A DNA stretch of 64,000 bases, taken from contig NZ_JACNMS010000001.1 of NCBI RefSeq assembly GCF_020595125.1, positions 806,001 through 870,000 on the forward strand, written 5' to 3'. Made by a program: the position numbers and the translations under genes. Positions 15,626 to 23,467 of the stretch are shown here, in pieces; position 1 is the first letter of the stretch, and each line of letters begins with the position of its first letter. This DNA comes from Jeotgalibacillus aurantiacus. Lineage in GTDB: Bacteria; Bacillota; Bacilli; Bacillales; Jeotgalibacillaceae. Below the pieces are notes generated by a model. That model searched no databases and had not been told where the DNA came from. It saw only the letters and a list, made by a program, of their open reading frames with translations.

Positions 15626-16669
15626 ATGAGAGCATTCAATTACGATTTTCTTGAAGAACTTTCTTATCCAATGGAAACGTTACGATTAATTTCACGTATA
15701 AACGAGTACAAAGGAAAACAGGATTTATATATCAGGCAGGCTCCAGAGCTGCTAAATACCTTGAGAAGTGTTGCAGTGATTCAATCTACAAAAGCATCAA
15801 ATGCGATTGAAGGAATCATTGTGACGGACAAACGGTTAAAAAGCATTATGGATAAAAGTACCGAACCTATGGATCGTTCTGAAGGAGAAATTGCTGGTTA
15901 CCGCGATGTCCTCGACTTAATCCATTCATCTCATGAGGCGATTACCATTGAACCCAATGTTCTCTTACAGTTGCACCGAATGATATACAAGTATCTGTCA
16001 TTTGAGGGTGGATCATGGAAAAACAGTGATAATGTTATTACTGAGACATTACCAACACGTGAAAAAAGAATTCGATTTCAGCCAACCTCAGCCTTTGAAA
16101 CACCTAAAGCGATGGAAGAACTCTGTTTTGAATTCAAACTCAACCGTGGGAAAGATCATGTAGAACCGCTTATTCTGATTGCTGTTTTTGTACTCGATTT
16201 TCTTTGCATTCATCCATTCAACGATGGCAATGTTCGTATGGCAAGGCTATTGACACTTCTGCTTCTTTATCATTTTGGGTACGAAGTGGGACGATATATC
16301 AGCCTTGAAAAGATTATTGAGGATACGAAAGAAGGTTACTACGAATCACTTCGTATTTCATCTATGGACTGGCATGAAAATAAAAACAATATTTTCCCTT
16401 GGATTCATTATCTGCTTGGCACTATCATTGCTGCATACAAACAGCTGGAGGATCGTGTAGGGTTAGTAGAATCTAAAAAAGGCGGGAAAAGCGAGCGTGT
16501 AGAGCGCTTCATTGAAAATAAAATTGGTTTCTTTACAAAAGAAGATATAAAAAATGCCTGTCCTGATGTAAGTGAATCCACCATAACACGTGTACTTCAG
16601 CAACTAAAAAGCAATAATAGAATCGAAATTTCTGAGCATGGACGTAATGCAAAATGGAGAAAAACATAA
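15626..16669 (+). CDS. Fic-domain protein (probable AMP transferase) with N-terminal inhibitory motif
   Basis: A 347-residue protein: Fic_N-type N-terminus, Fic core and a C-terminal winged-helix-like segment (about 285-347, FFTKEDIKNACPDVSESTITRVLQQL). The active-site motif is HPFNDGNVRMAR (196-207). The usual GNGR or GNKR is GNVR, so the anion-binding loop is altered. The inhibitory motif S/T-xxx-E-G/N is present as SNAIEG (58-63), placing it in class II. Fic enzymes transfer AMP or related groups to hydroxyl side chains of proteins. The gene stands alone between two 62-bp direct repeats, which suggests it arrived as a cassette. No antitoxin is adjacent. The start follows GAGGTGAGG. Confidence 0.88.
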   Translation: MRAFNYDFLEELSYPMETLRLISRINEYKGKQDLYIRQAPELLNTLRSVAVIQSTKASNAIEGIIVTDKRLKSIMDKSTEPMDRSEGEIAGYRDVLDLIHSSHEAITIEPNVLLQLHRMIYKYLSFEGGSWKNSDNVITETLPTREKRIRFQPTSAFETPKAMEELCFEFKLNRGKDHVEPLILIAVFVLDFLCIHPFNDGNVRMARLLTLLLLYHFGYEVGRYISLEKIIEDTKEGYYESLRISSMDWHENKNNIFPWIHYLLGTIIAAYKQLEDRVGLVESKKGGKSERVERFIENKIGFFTKEDIKNACPDVSESTITRVLQQLKSNNRIEISEHGRNAKWRKT

Positions 16670-16677
16670 CATTAATT

Positions 16678-16739
16678 AAATAAACTCACTCATTTAACCA
16701 TCAAATGAGTGAGTTTATTTGTTTTGAGTATGTTTTTGA
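16678..16739 (+). repeat. right 62-bp direct repeat flanking the Fic gene
   Basis: Same sequence as 15527-15588 with two substitutions, both in or beside the hairpin loop, so the 18-bp stem arms (16678-16695 and 16703-16720) stay intact. The bases after it are CGTAGT where the left copy has TATAAT. Confidence 0.9.
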
Positions 16740-16763
16740 CGTAGTTTTAGGATGCATTTCATG

Positions 16764-16790
16764 AAAAAACCACAGCTCTATGAACTGTGG
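16764..16790 (-). terminator. terminator of the symporter gene
   Basis: Read on the minus strand, CCACAGTTCATAGAGCTGTGG is followed by six T (stem ends CCACAG 16770-16775 and CTGTGG 16785-16790). Confidence 0.8.
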
Positions 16791-16800
16791 CGAAAATGAA

Positions 16801-18027
16801 TCAGGCAGTTTGAGCCCCTTTTTTCTTTTCTGTCTGGTCAATAATTTTTGTACCAACGAGATCTCCTGTGATGTTCAGCATGGTTGCACCCATTCCGACG
16901 AGTGCGTCAATCGCTGTTAGCAGTGCAACGGCTTCCATCGGGAGTCCGAGCTGGGCAAAGACTGTCGCGATCATGACAATTCCTGCTCCCGGCACACCCG
17001 CGGTTCCGATCGAAGCAAGTGTTCCAACGAGCACGACCATCAGCATCTCAGTCAGACCGAGTGGCTCTCCTACCACGTTTGCCGCAAAGACAGCGGATAC
17101 CGCGATACGAATCGCCGCGCCATCCATGTTAATGGTCGCACCAAGTGGCAGGCTGAAGCCGTATAAGCTTTTAGAAACGCCAAGGTTTTTAGCCGCATTC
17201 AGTGTAATCGGGAGTGTCCCTGAACTGCTTTGCGTCACAAAAGCAGTCAGCATCGGCGTGCGCGCCTGAGAGAAAAACGCTTTTGGACTGATCTTAAAGG
17301 CCAGCATCAGCAGAATGTAAATCACGATTTGAACCGCAATTCCCACATACAGCACGGCTACCACATTTCCAAGCTCAAGAAGCGTATTCAGCCCCTGGCT
17401 TCCTACTGTATTCGCAACAATCGCAAAGACACCGATCGGTACATACTGCAAAATGCCTTTCATAATCGTAAGCGTGGCTTCGTTCAGGCCATTCGCTACA
17501 TTATATACCTGCTCCCCAAGCGCCTGGTGCTCAGAGGATGAGCGCAGGTAAGAAATCGCAATGCCGAACACAATCGCTGTGAAAATGATCCCGAGCAGAT
17601 TATATTCAGAAAAAGCCGTCACGATATTAGATGGCACAATGTTCAACAGAACACTGATCACACCCGGATTTTCAGGCGCTTCAAATGTTTCGTTTGGCAA
17701 AGAGAGCCCTGTTCCCGGTGAGAAAATCGTCGCGACCGTCAAGCCGACAACAATCGCAAACGCAGAGGTCGCGGTATAATACAGGAACGTTTTCCCGCCC
17801 ATCCGTCCAAGCGAGCTGAGCTGCGTCTGGTTCACCCCTACAATTAATGTAAATAAAATTAATGGCAAAATCAGAAAGTTTAACAGGTTTAACAAAAGAT
17901 CCCCGAGCGGTGTTAATGCCGAAGCACTTTCACCGAAAACAAGCCCGGTCACGACACCAAGCACAAGCGCAACCGTAATCTTCAGAATGAGTGAGGTCTT
18001 CAAGTACCCTTTCCACAATTTCTTCAT
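16801..18027 (-). CDS. dicarboxylate/glutamate:cation symporter (DAACS family)
   Basis: A 408-residue secondary transporter of the GltP/GltT/DctA family. Conserved elements are the serine-rich re-entrant loop TQSSSGTLP, the NMDGAA motif of helix 7, the GVPGAG loop and NITGDL in helix 8. These residues bind substrate carboxylates and sodium or protons. Length and topology (eight helices plus two hairpins) are normal. The start follows AGGAGGGATT. It stands as a single gene with its own terminator. Glutamate, aspartate, serine/threonine or C4-dicarboxylates are all possible substrates. Confidence 0.9.
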   Translation of the reverse strand: MKKLWKGYLKTSLILKITVALVLGVVTGLVFGESASALTPLGDLLLNLLNFLILPLILFTLIVGVNQTQLSSLGRMGGKTFLYYTATSAFAIVVGLTVATIFSPGTGLSLPNETFEAPENPGVISVLLNIVPSNIVTAFSEYNLLGIIFTAIVFGIAISYLRSSSEHQALGEQVYNVANGLNEATLTIMKGILQYVPIGVFAIVANTVGSQGLNTLLELGNVVAVLYVGIAVQIVIYILLMLAFKISPKAFFSQARTPMLTAFVTQSSSGTLPITLNAAKNLGVSKSLYGFSLPLGATINMDGAAIRIAVSAVFAANVVGEPLGLTEMLMVVLVGTLASIGTAGVPGAGIVMIATVFAQLGLPMEAVALLTAIDALVGMGATMLNITGDLVGTKIIDQTEKKKGAQTA

Positions 18028-18160
18028 GCCAATCCCTCCTTTTTCAGTTCTGTATCGAAATTGCTCATTACGAAAGCAATTTATTCAGATTCATTTGGTC
18101 GGGATTAACCGTATAACAGAACTGTTCGGAAGTCAAAAGAGTTGCTCTTCAGAAAAAACT

Positions 18161-18622
18161 TTATAATTCACGGATGCGGACTTCACGTTCACCATCCTTG
18201 ATGCCGTCCCACTCCACATGGATTTCAAAGGTGCCCTCTTGAAAAAAATATGGGATCCGGCGGCGCACTGAATCCTGCATGGGAAGTGACGAGAGATCCT
18301 TTTTATCCACCCACACGAGTTCACCCTCCGGCGGTTGCGCCAGCAGTTCTCCTTCAAAATCATCCGTCAAATAATGAAAAATCATATAACGATCCTGTTT
18401 TTGCGGATTGACATACTCATATAACCCTTTATAGATCATGCTATTGATTGCAAGCCCGGTTTCCTCTTTAACCTCCCGAATCGCACTATCCGAAAAGCTC
18501 TCAGGAAAATCAACCTTCCCACCAGGCGGAATAAACCCCTGAAAATCACCATGCTGACGGTCAATCATCAGAACCTTATCATCCTTTTCAATCATACACA
18601 TCGTCCAAAACTTAATATTCAC
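18161..18622 (-). CDS. Nudix hydrolase
   Basis: A 153-residue MutT-like pyrophosphatase. The Nudix box is complete at residues 35-57, with G35, E41 and R49-E-V-K-E-E-T-G-L57, so the metal-binding glutamates are present. YtkD and MutTA of Bacillus cleave 8-oxo-dGTP or related triphosphates, and the flanking DFQGFIPPGGKV resembles that group. The substrate remains a guess. The gene is a single unit divergent from the VOC gene. Confidence 0.87.
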   Translation of the reverse strand: MNIKFWTMCMIEKDDKVLMIDRQHGDFQGFIPPGGKVDFPESFSDSAIREVKEETGLAINSMIYKGLYEYVNPQKQDRYMIFHYLTDDFEGELLAQPPEGELVWVDKKDLSSLPMQDSVRRRIPYFFQEGTFEIHVEWDGIKDGEREVRIREL

Positions 18623-18727
18623 AGCTGCTCCCCCTAAAGATGTCTTCTACCTACTATTCTTCTAAAAAGGAGGAAAACCTTCTTGGGAGGAGAATTACTA
18701 ACTTATAAATATCCAAGGAGTGTTAAC

Positions 18728-19099
18728 ATGATACAAAACATTGGACAAATCGGCATACCCGTACAAGATATTGAAAGAGCAGTCGATTTTTATCAGAACA
18801 AACTAAATTTGAACCTGCTTTTTCAAACAGATTCAATGGCCTTTTTTGAAACCGGCGGCATTCGGCTGATGCTGACATTGCCGGAAAACGAAACGTTTGA
18901 CCACCCCGGATCAGTCGTTTACTTTAATGTAAATGATATTCATGAAGCGAGCAGCACTCATCAGAAGCGAGGTATCACTTTTATCAGTGCCCCCCATCTG
19001 ATCGCTAAAATGGACACAACAGAAACCTGGATGTCCTTTTTTCATGATACGGAAGGAAATACGCATGCTTTGATGAGTGAAGTCGAACAAAGTCAGTAA
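18728..19099 (+). CDS. VOC-family (glyoxalase/dioxygenase fold) protein
   Basis: A 123-residue protein with one vicinal-oxygen-chelate domain: IGQIGIPVQDIERAVDFYQNKLNL at the start, MAFFETGGIRLMLT in the middle and the C-terminal SFFHDTEGNTHALMSE with the metal-ligand Glu. Family members include glyoxalases, fosfomycin resistance proteins and dioxygenases, and the reaction here is unknown. AAGGAGTG precedes the ATG at 18728. A YbaK-like gene follows after 13 bases with its own GGGAGGAG, so the two are likely cotranscribed. Confidence 0.82.
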   Translation: MIQNIGQIGIPVQDIERAVDFYQNKLNLNLLFQTDSMAFFETGGIRLMLTLPENETFDHPGSVVYFNVNDIHEASSTHQKRGITFISAPHLIAKMDTTETWMSFFHDTEGNTHALMSEVEQSQ

Positions 19100-19112
19100 G
19101 GGAGGAGATTAT

Positions 19113-19565
19113 ATGTCAGCATTACTGGCATTTATCAAGGAAAATCAATCCAGTGCTGAACTTCTTCAACTCAAGGAGTCCACCCACTCCGTTGAAGAAG
19201 CCGCACAAGCTGTTCAAGCCAGCACTGAACAGCTTGTGAAAAATATTTGTATGATCAGTGAGGACGACGAACTGATTGTCGCCATTGTCAAAGGAGAAGA
19301 TCGCGCAAGCACAAGCAGAGTAAGCAAAGCCTTAAACATTCCACGCCCACGCCTCGCAAACGAACACGAAATCATCGATAAATCCGGATTCCCGGCTGGC
19401 GGCGTGCCCTCCTTTGGCTTTGAAGCAACCTTTCTGATTGACCCTAAAGTCATGGAAACTCCTGTCGTCTATACAGGAGGCGGCACAGCGCAGTCGCTTA
19501 TTAAAATACCTTCTGAAGAACTGCTGCGTTTAAGCAGGGGACAGATTGTCAGAGTGAGAAGATAA
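19113..19565 (+). CDS. YbaK/EbsC-family aminoacyl-tRNA deacylase
   Basis: A 150-residue single-domain editing protein. Family features: STHSVEEAAQAVQ, ENIC-like VKNICMISEDDELIVAIVKGEDRAS, and the C-terminal GFPAGGVPSFGF... PVVYTGGGTAQSLIKIP. YbaK/ProXp proteins hydrolyse mischarged tRNA such as Cys-tRNA(Pro) in trans. The related B. subtilis protein has not been assigned a substrate as far as I know. The start is set by GGGAGGAGATT. A GGGGACGGAGC palindrome six bases after the stop probably ends the transcript. Confidence 0.82.
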   Translation: MSALLAFIKENQSSAELLQLKESTHSVEEAAQAVQASTEQLVKNICMISEDDELIVAIVKGEDRASTSRVSKALNIPRPRLANEHEIIDKSGFPAGGVPSFGFEATFLIDPKVMETPVVYTGGGTAQSLIKIPSEELLRLSRGQIVRVRR

Positions 19566-19570
19566 TAACA

Positions 19571-19616
19571 GGGGGACGGAGCGGGTGTGCCTTTTTTGCA
19601 CACCCGCTCCGTCCCC
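19571..19616. repeat. GGGGACGGAGC palindrome, copy 3
   Basis: GGGGACGGAGCGGGTGTGC (19572-19590) and its complement GCACACCCGCTCCGTCCCC (19598-19616) form a 19-bp stem around CTTTTTT. The element lies between convergent genes, the YbaK-like gene and the VanZ-like gene. Confidence 0.92.
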
Positions 19617-19621
19617 TTGTG

Positions 19622-20389
19622 TTATACATCCGACACCCTTTGCTTCTTCTCTCTTACAACAACTACCTCTGACACTTTTAACAGCACCTTGACTAATAGA
19701 TACCCAACAAGCGCACCTGCTCCATTCAATATCACATCATCAATATCAAACTGACCGGTCATGGTAAAAAACTGGGTCAGTTCGATCAGCAGTGACAATC
19801 CCGCACCCATCAAAAGCATTTTCCACCAGTTACGGCATTTCTTATAAAGGATTGGCAGAAACAGCCCGAGTGGAAGAAAGATTAAGAGATTACCAAGGGT
19901 ATTATGTAAAATAATATTTGAATTAAAATACTCTGATCCGTTTAAATACATCGTAATATTGCGAAACGGCGTCAGATTCATGTTATGTTGCCAGACCTCA
20001 GCGCTCCAAAAAGATTCGGCATTTTCCGGCCAAAAGAAATAGAGTCTTGTTGCTTCTCCAAATGCAACTCTCTCTATTAAACGAATAAACAGCAGGTTGG
20101 CCAGCACAATAAAACTGTAAAAAGTAAAAGCGCTCAAAATCAACAGTCTCAGCGGTTTATAAAAAGGAGACATCACGCTTTGCAGGCCCTTTTTCAGTTC
20201 TTTTTCATGGCCGAAGATGTGAATGGCTTTTTCAGCAGCTTCTGTATCAGAACAACCTTCCTCTAAAAATTCTTCCTTCAATAAAAGCAAATGACCAAGC
20301 ATCTCCTCACAAATGTCTTCTTTCTCTTCCGATGAACAATGCAACTCATCTGTGATCTCCCACACATACTCTTCAAGCCTCTGATCCAC
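19622..20389 (-). CDS. HAAS-VanZ fusion membrane protein
   Basis: A 255-residue protein. The first 70 residues (EEYVWEITDELHCSSEEKEDICEEMLGHL...AIHIFGHEKELKKGL) form the HAAS helical domain that accompanies PadR regulators. About five membrane helices follow with the VanZ signature PLGLFLPILYKKCRNWWKMLLMGAGLSLLIELTQFF and DIDDVILNGAGALVGYL. VanZ relates to low-level teicoplanin resistance, but most VanZ-like proteins have unknown functions. Its start overlaps the stop of the PadR gene by 17 bases, so the regulator and the protein it probably controls are translationally coupled. Confidence 0.8.
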   Translation of the reverse strand: MDQRLEEYVWEITDELHCSSEEKEDICEEMLGHLLLLKEEFLEEGCSDTEAAEKAIHIFGHEKELKKGLQSVMSPFYKPLRLLILSAFTFYSFIVLANLLFIRLIERVAFGEATRLYFFWPENAESFWSAEVWQHNMNLTPFRNITMYLNGSEYFNSNIILHNTLGNLLIFLPLGLFLPILYKKCRNWWKMLLMGAGLSLLIELTQFFTMTGQFDIDDVILNGAGALVGYLLVKVLLKVSEVVVVREKKQRVSDV

Positions 20390-20711
20390 GCAAGTCCCTC
20401 CTCACCGTTTTAATTAAAGCCGTGATTTTATCCCATTCGCTCTGCTTTCGCTCTAGCTCCTCCTGCCCATTCAATGTGATTCTGTAATACTTCCTGCGCG
20501 GTCCTGGTTCCACTTCACGCCAGTAAGACTCCATCCATCCTTTTTTCTCAAGCCGCTTCAAAGCCGGGTAAAGCGTTCCCTCACCCATTTCATAAAGATC
20601 CTCACTGCTCACTTTAAGCGACTTCACCATTTCATACCCATACATATCCTGCCTGCTCACCAGCGATAAAAGCAAAATATCAATGCTGCCCTTCATGATT
20701 TCCTTATCCAT
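20373..20711 (-). CDS. PadR-family transcriptional regulator
   Basis: A 112-residue winged-helix protein of the short PadR (subfamily 2) class: IMKGSIDILLLSLVSRQDMYGYEMVKSL, EGTLYPALKRLEKKGWMESYW and RRKYYRITLNGQEELE. It has the usual PadR length and overlaps the downstream HAAS-VanZ gene. In such pairs PadR often autoregulates the operon and the membrane partner senses the signal. The signal is unknown. No clear operator was picked out in the short upstream region. Confidence 0.88.
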   Translation of the reverse strand: MDKEIMKGSIDILLLSLVSRQDMYGYEMVKSLKVSSEDLYEMGEGTLYPALKRLEKKGWMESYWREVEPGPRRKYYRITLNGQEELERKQSEWDKITALIKTVRRDLRGSEA

Positions 20712-20793
20712 TTACAAACCACCTGTTCCAAAATTTATCTTTTTAAAATCGTAACACTATGTACATCGTATTACAAGGTAAAAAAGAAACAGA

Positions 20794-20837
20794 GGGACGG
20801 AGCGCCCGTTCAAAAAAGAAACAGGCGCTCCGTCCCC
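20794..20837. repeat. GGGGACGGAGC palindrome, copy 4
   Basis: GGGACGGAGCGCC (20794-20806) pairs with GGCGCTCCGTCCC (20824-20836). C20837 belongs both to the right arm and to the TAG stop codon of the cwlJ gene. Confidence 0.9.
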
Positions 20838-21271
20838 TAGTACACACTGTCACACGTGCCACCGATCGGCTCATAAAAACAGTGATTTTTAAATTGTCCT
20901 GTAAACGGCTGGTTATACCAGGTTGACGGGCATGGTCCGTACGGGTTGAAGTACCAGAGGGCAAATCTTGCAGGATGGTCGGTCCAGTAATCCAATGCTT
21001 TTTTGGCAAGCTGCTTTTCTTTTTCGCGGGCACGGTGATAAAAAAGGTTGCCCTTTTGAACCGCTTCAAAGGAGTAATTATTACCCTGTATCTGGAAAAT
21101 GACATCATGCACATTCCGGACATCCCTGAAATCCAGACAGTCCACTCTTACACGATTCACAATCACATTTCCCACATACAGCATGCCCTGTGCACCTTCG
21201 CCCTCTGCCTCTGCTCTCATCATCCTCGCCATCAAGTCAACATCTGAATCCTTATATTGAATTCTAGGCAT
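20837..21271 (-). CDS. cwlJ: CwlJ-type spore cortex-lytic enzyme
   Basis: A 144-residue SleB/CwlJ-domain hydrolase without a signal peptide, which is typical of CwlJ. Matching stretches are DVDLMARMMRAEAEGEGAQGMLYVGNV with the catalytic Glu, NRVRVDCLDF, ALWYFNPYGPCPSTWYNQPFTGQFKNHCFY. CwlJ sits in the spore coat and degrades cortex peptidoglycan during germination, activated by calcium dipicolinate. This is the strongest sign that the host forms endospores. The GerQ partner gene is not in the window. The reading frame ends at a normal place for the family. Confidence 0.9.
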   Translation of the reverse strand: MPRIQYKDSDVDLMARMMRAEAEGEGAQGMLYVGNVIVNRVRVDCLDFRDVRNVHDVIFQIQGNNYSFEAVQKGNLFYHRAREKEKQLAKKALDYWTDHPARFALWYFNPYGPCPSTWYNQPFTGQFKNHCFYEPIGGTCDSVY

Positions 21272-21319
21272 CGTCTCACCCCTCTATATCGTATGAGAAG
21301 GGGTGAAAATGGTGACTGA

Positions 21320-21358
21320 GGGACAGAGCACACAAAAAGGAACACCCGCTCCGTCCCC
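21320..21358. repeat. GGGGACGGAGC palindrome, copy 5 (decayed)
   Basis: GGGACAGAGC (21320-21329) against GCTCCGTCCC (21348-21357) keeps 9 of 10 pairs. The right half retains the full GGAACACCCGCTCCGTCCCC of copy 1, while the left half has lost the GGGTGTTCC part. Confidence 0.8.
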
Positions 21359-21360
21359 CT

Positions 21361-21783
21361 CTACTCTTTAAAACGTATGGCTTCCTTTAACCACTCCGCA
21401 TCTTCCTGACTGATCCACCTGTATTCATCATCAAATCCAAACCAGGCACCATCCTCTTCAAACCAGACAGGCATGATCGTCAAGGCTGTATGATGCTTCG
21501 GATTTCGTACTTCTATGATGACATCATGCTCCCCCAGATCAGCCGGTGCTTCCATCACTTGACTGAACATCATGATTTGCTGAAGGTTGTCAACTGTATT
21601 CAGATCCTCACGATCCGTAAACGAATGTCTGATGACTGTCTCCTCTTTCCTTTCTTCGTGCGGATAACCAATCAAAACCTCACGTACAGGCTCATCATAC
21701 ATCGTTTTTGCCACTGCAAAGCCTCCAGTAAAAATCAGACCTATCGCAGCGGCTATGCTTAGCACAAAATAAAATCGCTTCAT
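21361..21783 (-). CDS. membrane-anchored or secreted protein, unknown function
   Basis: A 140-residue protein with a basic start and one hydrophobic segment (FVLSIAAAIGLIFTGGFAVA, about 5-24) that is either a signal peptide or an N-terminal anchor. The rest is soluble and acidic, ending in WFEEDGAWFGFDDEYRWISQEDAEWLKEAI. I do not recognise the family. It lies between modB and cwlJ on the same strand, with palindromes on both sides, so it is likely transcribed alone. Confidence 0.62.
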   Translation of the reverse strand: MKRFYFVLSIAAAIGLIFTGGFAVAKTMYDEPVREVLIGYPHEERKEETVIRHSFTDREDLNTVDNLQQIMMFSQVMEAPADLGEHDVIIEVRNPKHHTALTIMPVWFEEDGAWFGFDDEYRWISQEDAEWLKEAIRFKE

Positions 21784-21859
21784 TTTTCATCACCGATCCC
21801 TTCTCTTATATAAAGGATTCGGTTTTTTAAATGGAAATTCCTTCTTTTTTGTAAACAAA

Positions 21860-21898
21860 GGGACACAGTTTCCAGAAAGGAACACCCGCTCCGTCCCC
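21860..21898. repeat. GGGGACGGAGC palindrome, copy 6 (decayed)
   Basis: The right half GGAACACCCGCTCCGTCCCC is intact, while the left half is degenerate (GGGACACAGTTTCC). C21898 is the first base of the complement of the modB TAG stop codon, as with copies 1 and 4. Confidence 0.8.
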
Positions 21899-22557
21899 TA
21901 AACCCGTGCTCTGTAAACCAGCATCAGCATCAAAAACGAAATCCCAACCATACACGCTACCCACATCCACGCGAGTTCCATATTACCGGAGTCCATGGCG
22001 ACGTAGATGGCGAGTGGGGCTGTCTGGGTGACGCCGGGGATGTTGCCGGCGAACATGAGTGTCGCGCCGAATTCTCCGAGTGCGCGGGCAAAGCTCAGGA
22101 TGCCGCCGGAGATAATCGCCTTGATTGCGAGTGGTGTAGAGACTGATAGAAAGACGCGGAATTCACCTGCTCCATCCACTCTTGCGGCATCTTCAATATC
22201 GCCATCTATTGACTCAAAGCCCGTTTTCGCGGACTGATACATTAAAGGAAAAGCAACCACAATAGCCGCAATGACTGCTGCCCACCAGGTAAAAATGACC
22301 GGCTGGTTAAAGAGCCACTCAATCGCCTGTCCTGCCCAGCCATTTCGCCCAAACCAGACGATCAGTAAAAATCCGACGACAGTTGGCGGCAATACGAGTG
22401 GCAATAAAAATACTGTCTCAACAAGCGCTTTCCCTCTGAATGAACGCCCAGCCATCAACCTGCCAGCCAAAATACCGGTGATGATGACCACCATACTTGC
22501 AACAACCGCCACCTCCAAGGATAAACGCAGTGGTTCCCAGAATTGTGCTGTCATCAT
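21898..22557 (-). CDS. modB: molybdate ABC transporter permease
   Basis: A 219-residue permease with five to six helices. ModB features: PLVLPPTVVGFLLIVWFGRNGWAG, the EAA loop ... DAARVDGAGEFRVFLSVSTPLAIKAI, and ARALGEFGATLMFAGNIPGVTQTAPLAIYVA. It works with a ModA binding protein encoded just upstream (4-base overlap). The usual third gene, modC for the ATPase, is not next to it. Instead a palindrome and an unrelated gene follow, so the ATPase must come from elsewhere in the genome or be absent. Confidence 0.92.
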   Translation of the reverse strand: MMTAQFWEPLRLSLEVAVVASMVVIITGILAGRLMAGRSFRGKALVETVFLLPLVLPPTVVGFLLIVWFGRNGWAGQAIEWLFNQPVIFTWWAAVIAAIVVAFPLMYQSAKTGFESIDGDIEDAARVDGAGEFRVFLSVSTPLAIKAIISGGILSFARALGEFGATLMFAGNIPGVTQTAPLAIYVAMDSGNMELAWMWVACMVGISFLMLMLVYRARV

Positions 22558-23297
22558 GGCGTCAGCCCTTTAAATCCGTATTCCTCAAAGACAGCAAGTG
22601 CTTCTTCACTCTTCAAATAGTCATAAAACAACCTGGCTGCCTCTGACTCCTTCACAATCCCGAGCGGATAGACAATTGGCGCATGAAGTTCAGAATCCAA
22701 TTCCTCCACCACCGTCACATCCTCCGAGCTCATCGCATCTGTCTGATACACGATCCCGGCATCCACATTTCCCGTTTCTACATATGTAAGTACCTGTCGC
22801 ACGTCTTTGGCATAAACCATCTTTCCCTCAACCGTTTCCCATAAGTCCAGCGCTTCCAATGCCTCTTTTGCATATTGCCCGGCCGGAACTGATTCTGGCG
22901 TACCTATTGAAATCCGCACCGTTTCCGGCAATTCCTCCAGTGCGGAAACCTCCTGCTCATTTGGAGTGATCAGCACTAAGGAATTTCCTAATAGATCTAC
23001 CTCAGAAGAAATCAAACCCTCCTCCGATAAACGATCAAACGGCTCCTCGGCTGCCGAGAAAAACAGATCTACCGGAGCCCCCTGAGAAATTTGCTGGCTT
23101 AAGGATCCCGAGCTGCCAATATTGAATTGAATCTTAATATCCGGATTATCCTGTTCAAAATCTGATTGAATCTCTTCCAGTGCATCCTGCAGACTCGCAG
23201 CCGCTGATATGGTCAGCTCTGTTTTTGCTGTATCTGACTGCTCCGATTGCGAACAGCCGGCAAGCAGGAAAGCACCTATTATCCACCATTTTTTCAT
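22554..23297 (-). CDS. modA: molybdate-binding lipoprotein
   Basis: A 247-residue substrate-binding protein with lipobox LLAGCS (Cys at about 15) and ModA-family stretches: ELTISAAASLQDALEEIQSDFE, FNIGSSGSLSQQISQGAPVDLFFSAAEEPFD, NSLVLITP and VETGNVDAGIVYQTDAM. The SS and AS motifs bind the oxyanion molybdate or tungstate. It overlaps modB by four bases. Molybdate import serves molybdenum-cofactor enzymes, none of which is in the window. Confidence 0.92.
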   Translation of the reverse strand: MKKWWIIGAFLLAGCSQSEQSDTAKTELTISAAASLQDALEEIQSDFEQDNPDIKIQFNIGSSGSLSQQISQGAPVDLFFSAAEEPFDRLSEEGLISSEVDLLGNSLVLITPNEQEVSALEELPETVRISIGTPESVPAGQYAKEALEALDLWETVEGKMVYAKDVRQVLTYVETGNVDAGIVYQTDAMSSEDVTVVEELDSELHAPIVYPLGIVKESEAARLFYDYLKSEEALAVFEEYGFKGLTP

Positions 23298-23467
23298 CCG
23301 TCAAATCCTCTCAAACAGTCTGTTCATTTCATTATATCGAACTCCCATTTAAAAAGAATCCCTTTATTCGCGCCCGTATGTTGCCGTATGATAAAAGAAA
23401 AGTTAAGATGAGGGAATGGATTTCAACCGCTGTTTTTGTGAAATAAACTGTACAGGAAGTGATCAGC

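Noticed and set aside
15527-16739. insertion sequence around the Fic gene
   Set aside because: No transposase is present and the flanking repeats are direct, not inverted; kept only as a possible non-autonomous cassette.
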